A DNA stretch of 9,543 nucleotides from Burkholderiales bacterium (lineage in GTDB: Bacteria > Pseudomonadota > Gammaproteobacteria > Burkholderiales > Usitatibacteraceae). The translations under genes were made by a program, and so were the position numbers. The notes beneath the pieces are model-generated. The model saw only the letters and a list, made by a program, of their open reading frames with translations, was not told where the DNA came from and ran no database searches. The DNA lies in NCBI GenBank assembly GCA_017880705.1, contig JADGRS010000093.1, positions 1-9,543 of the forward strand, in the 5' to 3' direction. Position 1 is the first letter of the stretch; the number at the start of each line of letters is the position of its first letter. This document shows, piece by piece, positions 1-6,978 of the stretch.

Positions 1-399
1 GTTCACGTAGGAGGGCATCAGCACCACGTTCTTGCCGATGAACGCGCCGCGGCGCGCATGCGCCGGGGGCACCACTCGGTAGCCGCCCGCGGCGAAATCG
101 GCGAGCGTGAAGTGCGCGAACTTGGAGTCGACCTTGTCGTAGTAGGTCGTGTGGCCCCCGTCCACGATCTCGTTGTCGCGCAGCCGAAAGGAGAGGAGCA
201 CCGCCTTCTTGATCCATTGGTGCGTGATCCATTCGCCATCGAGCTTCTCGGCGACGCGCAGCTTGCCCGCGTCGAGCTCGGCGAGCACCCTCGCGACGGC
301 CTTCTTCACGGCGACGGGCGCCGAGCTGGGGGAAAATTCCGCGCGGCGCTCGAACGCCTTGTCGATGGTGGCCTGCAGGGGATGGGCCGTGTCCTTCAT
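1..399 (-). CDS. dapD: 2,3,4,5-tetrahydropyridine-2,6-dicarboxylate N-succinyltransferase, N-terminal part (cut by window edge)
   Basis: DapD transfers a succinyl group from succinyl-CoA to tetrahydrodipicolinate in the cytoplasm, the first step of the succinylase branch to meso-diaminopimelate and lysine. The 133 residues visible run in frame to base 1, about half of the roughly 274-residue family length. They match the family start closely: an [12 protein letters not shown] helix, then ALRVAEK- and [18 protein letters not shown] segments (residues about 47-73), and the [17 protein letters not shown] stretch leading into MPSYVN at the beginning of the left-handed beta-helix. The catalytic residues and hexapeptide-repeat core lie outside the window. 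The ATG at 399-397 overlaps the dapC stop codon as ATGA, so the two genes are very probably translationally coupled on one transcript. No strong Shine-Dalgarno sequence is seen before this start. Identification rests on recalled similarity to E. coli DapD. Confidence 0.97.
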   Translation of the reverse strand, partial: MKDTAHPLQATIDKAFERRAEFSPSSAPVAVKKAVARVLAELDAGKLRVAEKLDGEWITHQWIKKAVLLSFRLRDNEIVDGGHTTYYDKVDSKFAHFTLADFAAGGYRVVPPAHARRGAFIGKNVVLMPSYVN

Positions 400-1619
400 G
401 GGATCGTCATCCCGGCGCGGGCGCTGGACCGGCGAGCGGCGAATCCCTCGAGGCGGCGGGCGGCTTCGAGCGTCTCCTCGAGCGTCGACACCAGCGCGAT
501 GCGCACGAAGCCGCGCCCGGGATTCGCGCCGTGGGCGTCGCGCGACATGAAGCTTCCGGGGAGCACCGTCATGTTCGTCGCCGCGAAAAGGTCGCGCGCG
601 AACACGGTGTCGTCACCCGGGACCGCGGCCCAGAAGTAGAAGGCCGCCTGGGGGCGGGCGAGCGGCAGCGCCGGGTTCACGATGGCGTGGAACGCGTCGA
701 ATTTCTCGCGGTAGAGGCGGCGATTCTCGGCGACGTGGCGCTCGTCCTTCCACGCGGCGATGGAAGCGTGCTGCACGGCGTTCGACATCGCGCAGCCGTG
801 GTAGGTGCGATACGCGTGGAAGCGCTCCATGAGGCTCGCATCGCCGGCGGCGAATCCCGAGCGCAGCCCCGGCGCGTTGGAGCGCTTCGAAAGCGATCCC
901 ATGACGATGAGGCGCGGATAGCCGTCGCGTCCGAGCGAGCGGGCGACCCCGAGCGCGCCCGGTGGAGGCGACGCCTCGTCGAAGTAGATCTCGCTGTAGC
1001 ACTCGTCGGAGACGATGACGAAGCCGTATCGGTCGCAGAGCTCGAAGAGCTTGCGCCATTCGTCGCGCGGCATCACGCGCCCGTTCGGATTGCCGGGCGA
1101 GCAGGCGTAGAGAAGGCGCGTGCGCTTCCACACGTCGGCCGGCACCGCGTCCCAGTCGGAGCGAAAGCCGTTGGCCGCGAAGGCGTTCACGAAATAGGGC
1201 GTCGCCCCGCCGAGGAGCGTCGCTCCCTCGTAGATCTGGTAGAACGGATTGGGGCACACGACGAGCGCGTCGCGCTCCGCGGGATCCAGGACGACCTGCG
1301 CGATCGAGAAGATCGCCTCGCGCGAGCCGAGCGCCGGCAACACCTGGGTTTCCGGATCGATCGAGGCCAGGTCGTGCCGGCGCGCGAGCCACTGCGCGAT
1401 CGCGGCGCGCAGCTCGGGAAGGCCTCGCGTCACCGGATAGCGGGCGAGGCTCGCGAGATTCGCGGTGAGCGCGTCCTTGATGAGCGCGGGCGTCGGATGC
1501 TGCGGCTCGCCGATGGATAGGTTGATGTGGCGCAGGCCCGCGGGCGGGGCGGCGCCGGCCATCAGCGCGCGCAGCTTCTCGAAGGCGTAGGGCTGCAGCA
1601 GCTCGAGGCGGGGATTCAT
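396..1619 (-). CDS. dapC: Succinyldiaminopimelate transaminase (class I/II PLP aminotransferase)
   Basis: This 407-residue fold-type I aminotransferase is assigned as DapC, which converts N-succinyl-L-2-amino-6-ketopimelate to N-succinyl-diaminopimelate using glutamate. PLP-fold landmarks are all present: the N-terminal [13 protein letters not shown] substrate loop (32-44), ALGSREAIF around the cofactor phosphate site (96-104), SPGNPNG with the conserved Asn177, [11 protein letters not shown] with Asp205, the SLSK motif with the Schiff-base Lys245, and Arg373 in FVRIAL for substrate carboxylate binding. The family alone does not fix the substrate. The dapC call comes from the directly following, overlapping dapD (ATGA) plus the GEPQHP signature. 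The start is the ATG at 1619-1617, where the family N-terminus ([16 protein letters not shown]) begins. A TATAAT box ends 6 nt before this ATG, suggesting a leaderless transcript (see the promoter entry). A related bifunctional acetylornithine/SDAP aminotransferase (ArgD type) is less likely from sequence and context. Confidence 0.94.
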   Translation of the reverse strand: MNPRLELLQPYAFEKLRALMAGAAPPAGLRHINLSIGEPQHPTPALIKDALTANLASLARYPVTRGLPELRAAIAQWLARRHDLASIDPETQVLPALGSREAIFSIAQVVLDPAERDALVVCPNPFYQIYEGATLLGGATPYFVNAFAANGFRSDWDAVPADVWKRTRLLYACSPGNPNGRVMPRDEWRKLFELCDRYGFVIVSDECYSEIYFDEASPPPGALGVARSLGRDGYPRLIVMGSLSKRSNAPGLRSGFAAGDASLMERFHAYRTYHGCAMSNAVQHASIAAWKDERHVAENRRLYREKFDAFHAIVNPALPLARPQAAFYFWAAVPGDDTVFARDLFAATNMTVLPGSFMSRDAHGANPGRGFVRIALVSTLEETLEAARRLEGFAARRSSARAGMTIP

Positions 1620-1654
1620 CCCCCAATTATACGGGGGCGGAATTTGGTGCCGGA
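1620..1654 (-). promoter_or_regulatory. Predicted dapC promoter with perfect -10 box, probably leaderless start
   Basis: On the minus strand the hexamer TATAAT occupies 1631-1626, followed by TGGGGG and the dapC ATG. A sigma-70 -10 element in this place would put transcription start about seven bases after its last T, which is exactly the A of the ATG at 1619. The -35 region (about 1654-1649) has no good TTGACA match, and no extended -10 TG is present. The only purine-rich stretch is the G run touching the ATG, too close to act as a normal Shine-Dalgarno sequence, which fits a leaderless message. The box also sits in the loop of a 5-bp CCCCC/GGGGG inverted repeat. Seen directly: the hexamer and its spacing. 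Inferred: promoter activity. Confidence 0.55.
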
Positions 1655-1730
1655 AATTGGTGTCAGGTACGAATTTCGGCAGCGAGCATCGGCGTGCCGA
1701 TGCATCCGAAATTCGTACCTGACACCAATT
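1655..1730. repeat. REP/BIME-like double palindrome
   Basis: Two perfect 25-bp inverted arms (1655-1679 and 1706-1730) begin AATTGGTGTCAGGTACGAAT when read inward on either strand. They enclose a second perfect 8-bp palindrome (1686-1693 and 1696-1703, GCATCGGC/GCCGATGC) separated by GT. The arms are less GC-rich than the surrounding genes. The right arm lies 1 bp after the methyltransferase stop codon, and the left arm ends 24 bp before the -10 box of dapC. From memory, GGTGTCAGGTACGAATT-type repeats are dispersed in many betaproteobacterial genomes near REP-associated tyrosine transposases (RAYT/Y1 family). No transposase gene is in this window, so this would be a non-autonomous copy. In RNA it would fold into a very strong hairpin without a clear U tract, so it may also stop or stabilise the upstream operon transcript. 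Confidence 0.8.
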
Positions 1731-1731
1731 C

Positions 1732-2784
1732 CTACTTCAGCAGGCCCAGCCTGATCAGGGGAAGCTTCAGCCACCAGCGCCAGCTGCGCCGCCGGAGGAG
1801 CTCGCGATCCTTGTCGGCCAGGGAGATGTTGCGCACCGCGAGCTCGGCCTCGCGCGCGTGGAGGGCGGCCACGCCCTGGACGAGCTTCGCCTCGGCCTCG
1901 CTGCGCGATGCATCGGCCGCGCGCACCTCGGCCTGCAGCGCGGAGATGGCGCGCTCGCGATCGGCGAGCTGCGCATCGAGATGCGCGCCGCGCGCGGCCG
2001 ACTCCTCGAGCATGCGCATCACCTTCTCGTAGTCGCGATGCACCCAGTCGTCGCGATCGGCGAGCACCGAGAGCGCGGGCGGGAGCGAGGCGATCGACGC
2101 CGCGCTGCGGCTCGCGACGACGAGGAAGTAGAGCGGGCGCGACAGCGCGTGGGTGGCCTCGCTCGCATCGGCCTCGCCGGTCTCCACGAGCTCGCCTTCG
2201 GCGCGCGAAACAGCCCCTTCGGGCGCGATCACCGAGAAGAACGAGGGCCGCTGCCCGTACCACGCAACTTCGGGCAGGCGCGAGGCGATGAGGCTCGCGA
2301 GCTCGTCGCGGTAGAGCTCCTTCACGTGGAACTCGTTCGTGAAGCCGCGCCTGTCGCTGTATTCGAGCTTGTTCGGGCACGAGAGCACCAGCACGCCGCC
2401 GGGCTTCAGCACGCGCGCCAGCTCGTCGATGAATTCGGCCTGCGCGGCGATGTGCTCGATCGTCTCGAACGAGACCGCGACGTCGACGCACGCGTCGGCG
2501 AGCGGCAGCGCGGTGCACGAAGCCTCCATGAACTCGACGTTGGCGAGCGACGCGTAGCGGCCGCGGGCATGGGCGATCGCCCCGGCCGAGATGTCGACGC
2601 CGGTCACGTGCGCCGCCTGGCGCGCGAGAAGCGCCGTTCCGTAGCCTTCGCCGCACGCCACGTCGAGCACGCGCTTGCCCGCGCACCACCGCGACGCGAA
2701 ATGGTAGCGATGCCAGTGCTCGACCCAGATCTCGCCCTTGGCGCCCGGGACGAAACGCTCGCCGGTGAAGGGAAGCTCGCTCAC
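1732..2784 (-). CDS. Class I SAM-dependent methyltransferase with C-terminal coiled coil, glycan cluster
   Basis: This 350-residue protein has a Rossmann-fold methyltransferase domain (about 15-225). SAM-binding motif I is VLDVACGEGYG (39-49), the ribose-binding acid is Asp64 in GVDIS, then FETIEHI (106-112) and LKPGGVLVLSCPN (126-138). A charged, Ala/Glu/Arg-rich helix of about 80 residues (250-332) is predicted to be a coiled coil, followed by a basic-aromatic tail, SWRWWLKLPLIRLGLLK. Similar coiled coils ending in an SWR-type motif are known on enzymes of O-antigen and other surface-glycan clusters. The start is the GTG at 2784, which overlaps the stop of the preceding glycosyltransferase as GTGA, so it is probably translated by coupling; no good Shine-Dalgarno sequence is seen. 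The likely role is methylation of a sugar or of the glycan terminus. The acceptor is unknown, and methylation of another small molecule cannot be excluded. Confidence 0.88.
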   Translation of the reverse strand: MSELPFTGERFVPGAKGEIWVEHWHRYHFASRWCAGKRVLDVACGEGYGTALLARQAAHVTGVDISAGAIAHARGRYASLANVEFMEASCTALPLADACVDVAVSFETIEHIAAQAEFIDELARVLKPGGVLVLSCPNKLEYSDRRGFTNEFHVKELYRDELASLIASRLPEVAWYGQRPSFFSVIAPEGAVSRAEGELVETGEADASEATHALSRPLYFLVVASRSAASIASLPPALSVLADRDDWVHRDYEKVMRMLEESAARGAHLDAQLADRERAISALQAEVRAADASRSEAEAKLVQGVAALHAREAELAVRNISLADKDRELLRRRSWRWWLKLPLIRLGLLK

Positions 2785-4613
2785 CGCAGGAGCCCCAAGC
2801 GGCGCAGCGCGCGCCGCACGGGCTGGCGATACGCCGCCAGCCGCGCGAGCATGCGGTTCGACGACATGAAGCGGCGCAGGTCGTTGCGGGTCACCATCAT
2901 CACCGCCTGCCCGCGCACGTAGGCGTCGGCCATCTCGGAGATCTCGCGCGGCGAGAGGGTCACGCGCAGTGACCGTTGCCGCTCGAGCGCGTCGCGGTAG
3001 GCGAGGTCGAGACGCGCCTGGCGCTCCGCGGCGATGCGTGAATTCGCGGGGACCCGGTACTTGGACGTGGTCTTCTCCACCAGCACGAAGTCATCCTCCA
3101 GCGTGTAGCGCGTCCACAGGTTCCAGTCCTCGAGCTGATCCATCTCCTCGTCGAAGCCGCCATGCTGCTCGAAGAGGGTGCGACTGAACAGCACGGCCTG
3201 GATGGGGAGGTAATTGTGGTGCCACAGCGTGAGCCGGTCAAAGCGCTGGCAATGGCGCGTGACGTGCATGACCTCCTCGTACTGCGCGTCCTGCCGGTCG
3301 AGGAACTCGGTCTGCGTCTCCCAGGCGAGCGCATAAGCCCCGGCGACGTTCGCGCGCTGCACGGCGTCCACGAGCACCTCGACGTGATCGGCGAAGAAGA
3401 GATCGTCGTCGTCGAGGAAGTTCAGCCACTCGCCGCGCGCCTCCGCGAGGGCGAGGTTGCCCGCGTGCGCGCGTCCCGTGCGCTCGCCGGTGGCGCGATA
3501 GCGGATCGCGAGGCGGTCGCGGAATTCGTCCACGATGGCGCGCGACTTGTCGGGGCCGTCCTCGATGACCACCACCTCGAGGTTCTCGTAGGTCTGGTTC
3601 GCGCAGCTCGTGAGCGCCTCGCGCAGCCACGCCGGCCGGTCCACGGTGCGGATGAGGATCGACACCAGGGGACGCGCGCGGCCGGGGTTCTCGCGGCGCG
3701 ACGCGAATTCGACAAACGCGCCGTCGCGGCGCAGCTCGTAGCTCCAGCCGTGGAAGCGCGGCTTGAATTGCGCGGTCGGCCAGACGGCGGTCCACGCGAA
3801 ATATGGCCATCGCCAGAGGAATCCGAGGCCCGCCTTCGCCAGCCCGATGCGCCGTCCCGGAAACGACGGCGGCGCGAGGATCTCCGCGCACAGCATGACG
3901 AGGCCCTCGAGCGTGCGCACGACGCCGCCGTAGCGCGCGCGCAGCGCGAGGTTGGTCGATACGCCGCCGAACACCTGCAGAGGCTTCACCTCGTGGGCCT
4001 CCTTGTAGGTGCGGTGCACCACCGCGAGCTGCGGGCGGTAGACCACGCGCCAGCCCTTTGCGCGCAGGCGCCACGAGAGATCCACGTCCTCGCCGTACAT
4101 GAAGATGCGCGGCTCGAAGCCGCCGATCTCGTCGAACGCCTTGCGGCGCACGAGGAGGGCCGCGCCGCTCGCCCACACGGTGTCGAGCGTCACGGGGTCG
4201 TAGGTCTTGGGATGCTCGTAGGGAATCTGGCGCAGCTCCCACGCGCCGATCGTCTCCGGCCCGAGCGAGGCCGAATGCAGGAGGCGCCCGAGCACGTCGG
4301 GCTCGAGCACGCAGTCCTGGTTCAGCAGCAGGACGAGGGCCGCCGACCCGCGCGCGGCATTGGCGTTGTGGCCGCGGCCGTACCCGAGGTTCGCGCCCGA
4401 GATCTTGACGTCGACGCGCGCGAACGCCGCTCCCGGCTGCAGCTCGGGCATCGCCACCAGGCGCACCGCGACCTCGGGATCGGGGCTGTTGTCCTGGATG
4501 AAGAGGTTGCGCGCGACCTCGTCGCCGGTGGGTTCCGAGAGGCTCGCGAGGAGTTGCGCGAGGAGCGGGAAGTCGGGTTGGAAGGTGACGATGCTGATGT
4601 CAACTTCGCGCAT
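2781..4613 (-). CDS. Two-domain family 2 glycosyltransferase
   Basis: This 610-residue cytoplasmic or membrane-associated enzyme carries two GT-A folds in tandem. Domain 1 (about 1-240) resembles rhamnosyltransferase-type GT2 enzymes: DISIVTF at the N-terminus, the ANLGYGRGHNANAARG signature (74-89), NQD at 98-100 in place of the DxD, and MYGEDVDLSWRLRAKGW (172-188) with the acidic catalytic pair. A hydrophobic/aromatic region (about 234-282) links to domain 2 (about 314-530): LVSILIRTVDRPAWLREAL, VVVIEDGPDKS, the metal-binding run FLDDDD (399-404), and QLEDWNLWTRY (493-503). The C-terminus is basic and helical and ends RRLGLLR. Two active sites suggest that it adds two sugars in sequence. 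It overlaps the upstream GT4-like gene by 14 nt and the downstream methyltransferase by 4 nt. A weak purine-rich GAAGAAG lies before the ATG at 4613. Donor and acceptor sugars are not predictable. Confidence 0.92.
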   Translation of the reverse strand: MREVDISIVTFQPDFPLLAQLLASLSEPTGDEVARNLFIQDNSPDPEVAVRLVAMPELQPGAAFARVDVKISGANLGYGRGHNANAARGSAALVLLLNQDCVLEPDVLGRLLHSASLGPETIGAWELRQIPYEHPKTYDPVTLDTVWASGAALLVRRKAFDEIGGFEPRIFMYGEDVDLSWRLRAKGWRVVYRPQLAVVHRTYKEAHEVKPLQVFGGVSTNLALRARYGGVVRTLEGLVMLCAEILAPPSFPGRRIGLAKAGLGFLWRWPYFAWTAVWPTAQFKPRFHGWSYELRRDGAFVEFASRRENPGRARPLVSILIRTVDRPAWLREALTSCANQTYENLEVVVIEDGPDKSRAIVDEFRDRLAIRYRATGERTGRAHAGNLALAEARGEWLNFLDDDDLFFADHVEVLVDAVQRANVAGAYALAWETQTEFLDRQDAQYEEVMHVTRHCQRFDRLTLWHHNYLPIQAVLFSRTLFEQHGGFDEEMDQLEDWNLWTRYTLEDDFVLVEKTTSKYRVPANSRIAAERQARLDLAYRDALERQRSLRVTLSPREISEMADAYVRGQAVMMVTRNDLRRFMSSNRMLARLAAYRQPVRRALRRLGLLR

Positions 4614-6087
4614 TGACGATCTTCTTCAATAGCATCCTGCGAATCACGTCGGGCAGGAGGTCGAACGCCGCCTTGTGGATGTGCAGCTGCACGATCTCCT
4701 GGCCGAGCGCGCGGCGCGCATCGACTTCCGCCGCGACCTGCGCCTGCAGGCTCGCCACGTCGCCCTCGAGCTTCGCGATCCAATCGCGCGCCTCGGCCTT
4801 GAACTCGATCGCGACCTTTCGCTCGAACTCGAGCGTCGACTCGAGCGCGACCTTCATCTGCGCGATCTCGTCGGCGAGGCGCACCAGCTCCTGGCGGAAA
4901 AGCGCGCCGTCGAGGTTCTTCGCCAGCAGATCCTGCACCGGCGCGGACCGCGGATCGAGCGTCGCGGCCGGGTCGATCGCGAAGCGCGCGTAGAGGGCGT
5001 CGAGGGAGCGTGTCATGTCGTCGAGAGTCGGGACGCGCCCCGGGTCGGCGAGCGCGAGCCGCGATTTTACCCGCGCGAGCTCCCCGGCTCCCCCGGCCGA
5101 CAAGAAATGACGCAACGCCGCCGCGACCGCGGACGCGTCGAACGCCGCGGGCAGGAGCCATCCGCCGTCGTGCCGCGTCACGCGCTCGGCGAGCGCCCCC
5201 TCGGGCGGCACGAGCGCCGGAACGCCCGCGTCCCACACGTCGGAGAGCGCATAGCTGAAGCTTTCCGGGACGAGGTTGGGGAAGAGCGCGAGCTCGGCTG
5301 CGTACGCCGCGAGGAGCGGCGCGACGGCGTCATCGTCGTAGGCGCCGTGCACGAAGACGTGGCCGCCGCGCCACCCGGGGACGATCTGCATGTCGAGGTA
5401 GCCGATGACGACGATCGCGATGTCCGTGCCCTCGAGCACGCGCGACAGGTCGTTCACGATGGCGCTGCCCTTGTGGGGGCCGACGGCGCCGAGGACCGCG
5501 GCGACGTGGCGGGGGCGCCGCCGCGAGAATTCGGCCCGCGCCTCGAAGGTGCGAACGCCGGGATCCCGCGGCGGCGAGCCATTGGGAATCACGGCGACCT
5601 CGAGGCCCGCGACATTGCCTCGGGCGAGATTCGCGACGAAATGCGACGGCGCGATCACGGCGGCCGCGCTCCGCAGGAAGGGTGCCGTCTCCGCGAGCCA
5701 TTGGGAATCGGGGGCGCGTGAGGCGCCGGGCTCGAAGCCCTCGCGGCGCAGGAAGAGGATGTCGTGCAAGGTGACCACGACCGCGACGCCGAGCGCTTGC
5801 GCCGCCCACGATGCGCGGCGGCGCGCGGCGCGATCGACCGAGTGCGCGTGAACGATGCCGACTCCTTGCGCCTGCAGCCACGCGGCGAGCTTCGCGGGAT
5901 CTCGCTCGAGCGCCGCGCCATCGAGCGGCAGGAATTCTCCCGAGGCCGGGATCTCGATCACGTCGGCCGTCTCGCAGGTGTGCCAGACGAGGTGGCGCGA
6001 GGGCGCCGCGCGCGCGATGTCGCGCACATGCCGGTCCACGCCGCCGCCGAGGAGCGAAGTGATGTGCAAGACTGCGCACGAGCTCAT
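4600..6087 (-). CDS. GT4-like glycosyltransferase with C-terminal coiled coil
   Basis: This 495-residue protein starts with a GT-B fold. AVLHITSLLGGGVDRHVRDI (5-24) is the N-terminal strand and glycine loop, IVHAHS (79-83) the typical acceptor-side motif, and IPNG (167-170) the domain hinge. The nucleotide-sugar domain contains LGAVGPHKG (199-207) and NLVPESFSYALSDVWDAGVP (271-290). The usual E-x7-E pair appears as Glu275 and Asp283, a conservative change. Residues about 398-470 form a charged heptad-like coiled coil, and the tail ends LLPDVIRRMLLKKIVNARS. The frame stays open 218 codons further upstream, but the family N-terminus begins at the ATG at 6087-6085, and the extension is low-complexity antisense of the permease gene. 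It is the first gene of the glycan operon, and its stop overlaps the next start by 14 nt. It probably transfers a sugar in polysaccharide or glycoprotein synthesis; the specific sugar is unknown. Confidence 0.88.
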   Translation of the reverse strand: MSSCAVLHITSLLGGGVDRHVRDIARAAPSRHLVWHTCETADVIEIPASGEFLPLDGAALERDPAKLAAWLQAQGVGIVHAHSVDRAARRRASWAAQALGVAVVVTLHDILFLRREGFEPGASRAPDSQWLAETAPFLRSAAAVIAPSHFVANLARGNVAGLEVAVIPNGSPPRDPGVRTFEARAEFSRRRPRHVAAVLGAVGPHKGSAIVNDLSRVLEGTDIAIVVIGYLDMQIVPGWRGGHVFVHGAYDDDAVAPLLAAYAAELALFPNLVPESFSYALSDVWDAGVPALVPPEGALAERVTRHDGGWLLPAAFDASAVAAALRHFLSAGGAGELARVKSRLALADPGRVPTLDDMTRSLDALYARFAIDPAATLDPRSAPVQDLLAKNLDGALFRQELVRLADEIAQMKVALESTLEFERKVAIEFKAEARDWIAKLEGDVASLQAQVAAEVDARRALGQEIVQLHIHKAAFDLLPDVIRRMLLKKIVNARS

Positions 6088-6102
6088 TTTTTGGATGGTA
6101 CC
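6088..6102. promoter_or_regulatory. 15-bp gap between divergent start codons
   Basis: The glycosyltransferase ATG (6087, minus strand) and the permease GTG (6103, plus strand) are separated by only TTTTTTGGATGGTACC-type sequence. The gap has no room for a full promoter in either direction, so promoters must lie inside the opposing coding sequences, or the messages are nearly leaderless. TTGGATGG gives a weak GGAT ribosome-binding candidate for the permease. The minus-strand start follows an A tract with no Shine-Dalgarno match. No clear -35/-10 pair was found by eye. Confidence 0.35.
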
Positions 6103-6978
6103 GTGAAGCAGGCTTCCTCCGCGCCGACGTTGGCGCTCATCGCCGGCGCCGCGACCTGGGGCGTCCTCTGGTATCCGTATCGGCTGCTCGCGAGCGCCGG
6201 CCTCGACGGCATCTGGTCGACGATCCTCACCTACGGCCTCGCCCTCGCCGTGGGTGTCGCGATCTTTCCGCGCGCCGCGAAGAGCCTCGCCGGCGCGCCG
6301 CCGATGACGATCCTCATGGCCGCCGCGATCGGCTGGAGCAACCTCGCGTACGTGCTCGCCGTCCTCGACGGCGAGGTGATGCGCGTGCTGCTGCTCTTCT
6401 ATCTCGCGCCGTTGTGGACCGTGCCGATCGCGCGCCTGCTGCTGCGCGAGAAGGCAGGTGCCGCGGATCTCGGAGTGATGGCGCTTGCCTTCGGCGGCGC
6501 GATGGTGATGCTGTGGAAGCCCGAGATCGGCATTGCGTGGCCGCTCGCGAAGGCCGAGTGGCTCGGTCTCGCGGCGGGGTTCCTCTTCGCGCTGGGCAAC
6601 GTCCTCGTGCGCCGCATCCAGGAGCTGGGAGACGCGGCGAAGTCGATCGCGATCTGGGTGGGCGTCACGCTCGCGGGCCTCGCGCACCTGCCGATGAGCG
6701 CGATGGGCGCGGGCGCTGCGCTGCAGCTGGGCGCGGACCATGGAGGCATGATCGCCGGCATCGCCGTCGCGCTGATCGCGATGAGCCTCGCCTTCCAGTA
6801 CGGGCTCACGCGCATGCCCGCGAACCGCGCCATCGTGGTCCTCCTATTCGAGCTCGTGGTCGCGGCGGTCGCGGCCTATCTCCTCGCGGGCGAGGTCATG
6901 GGGCCGCGGGAATGGCTGGGAGGCTCGCTCATCGTCGCGGCGAGCCTCGCCAGCGCGTGGATGGAACGCAGGCGCTAG
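6103..6978 (+). CDS. DMT-superfamily permease (EamA domains)
   Basis: This 291-residue inner-membrane protein consists almost entirely of hydrophobic segments, with about ten predicted membrane helices, as in EamA/RhaT-type drug/metabolite transporters. The two EamA repeats are visible: helices from about 8 to 138 ending LLREKAGAADLGVMALAFGGAMVML, and from about 152 to 286 ending in PANRAIVVLLFELVVAAVAAY, then LLAGEVMGPREWLGGSLIV. The Glu-containing LxxE/GE loop followed by a Gly-rich last helix is typical of the family. The GTG at 6103 is chosen because the first membrane helix begins only about eight residues later; an in-frame TTG at 6091 is the alternative. It is the only plus-strand gene, diverges from the glycan operon and converges on the peptidase gene with a 4-bp overlap of stop codons. 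Substrate unknown. Export of a metabolite or amino acid is the usual family role, and a link to glycan precursors is only speculation. Confidence 0.9.
   Translation: MKQASSAPTLALIAGAATWGVLWYPYRLLASAGLDGIWSTILTYGLALAVGVAIFPRAAKSLAGAPPMTILMAAAIGWSNLAYVLAVLDGEVMRVLLLFYLAPLWTVPIARLLLREKAGAADLGVMALAFGGAMVMLWKPEIGIAWPLAKAEWLGLAAGFLFALGNVLVRRIQELGDAAKSIAIWVGVTLAGLAHLPMSAMGAGAALQLGADHGGMIAGIAVALIAMSLAFQYGLTRMPANRAIVVLLFELVVAAVAAYLLAGEVMGPREWLGGSLIVAASLASAWMERRR

Noticed and set aside
400..413. Small hairpin GGGAT-CGTC-ATCCC immediately before the dapD start
   Set aside because: Only five base pairs and inside the dapC coding end. Too short to separate from chance in GC-rich DNA; not claimed as a regulator.
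1661..1666. CTGACA as a -35 element for the dapC TATAAT
   Set aside because: It matches TTGACA at five of six bases but is about 29 bp from the -10 box, far beyond the normal spacing.
1858..2922. 354-codon plus-strand frame opposite the methyltransferase
   Set aside because: No motif; low-complexity Arg/Ala/Glu/His-rich antisense of a gene with clear SAM-binding motifs.
3162..4616. 484-codon plus-strand open frame opposite the two-domain glycosyltransferase
   Set aside because: Arg/Glu/His/Val-rich composition with no domain pattern; typical antisense shadow of a GC-rich gene. The GT2 motifs on the minus strand are decisive.
5764..6102. 113-codon N-terminal extension of the permease
   Set aside because: Antisense of the glycosyltransferase, hydrophilic and low-complexity. 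Membrane helices begin only after the GTG at 6103.
6088..6741. 218-codon N-terminal extension of the GT4-like glycosyltransferase
   Set aside because: The extension is Arg/His/Glu-rich and lies wholly antisense to the permease. The family fold starts at the ATG at 6087.
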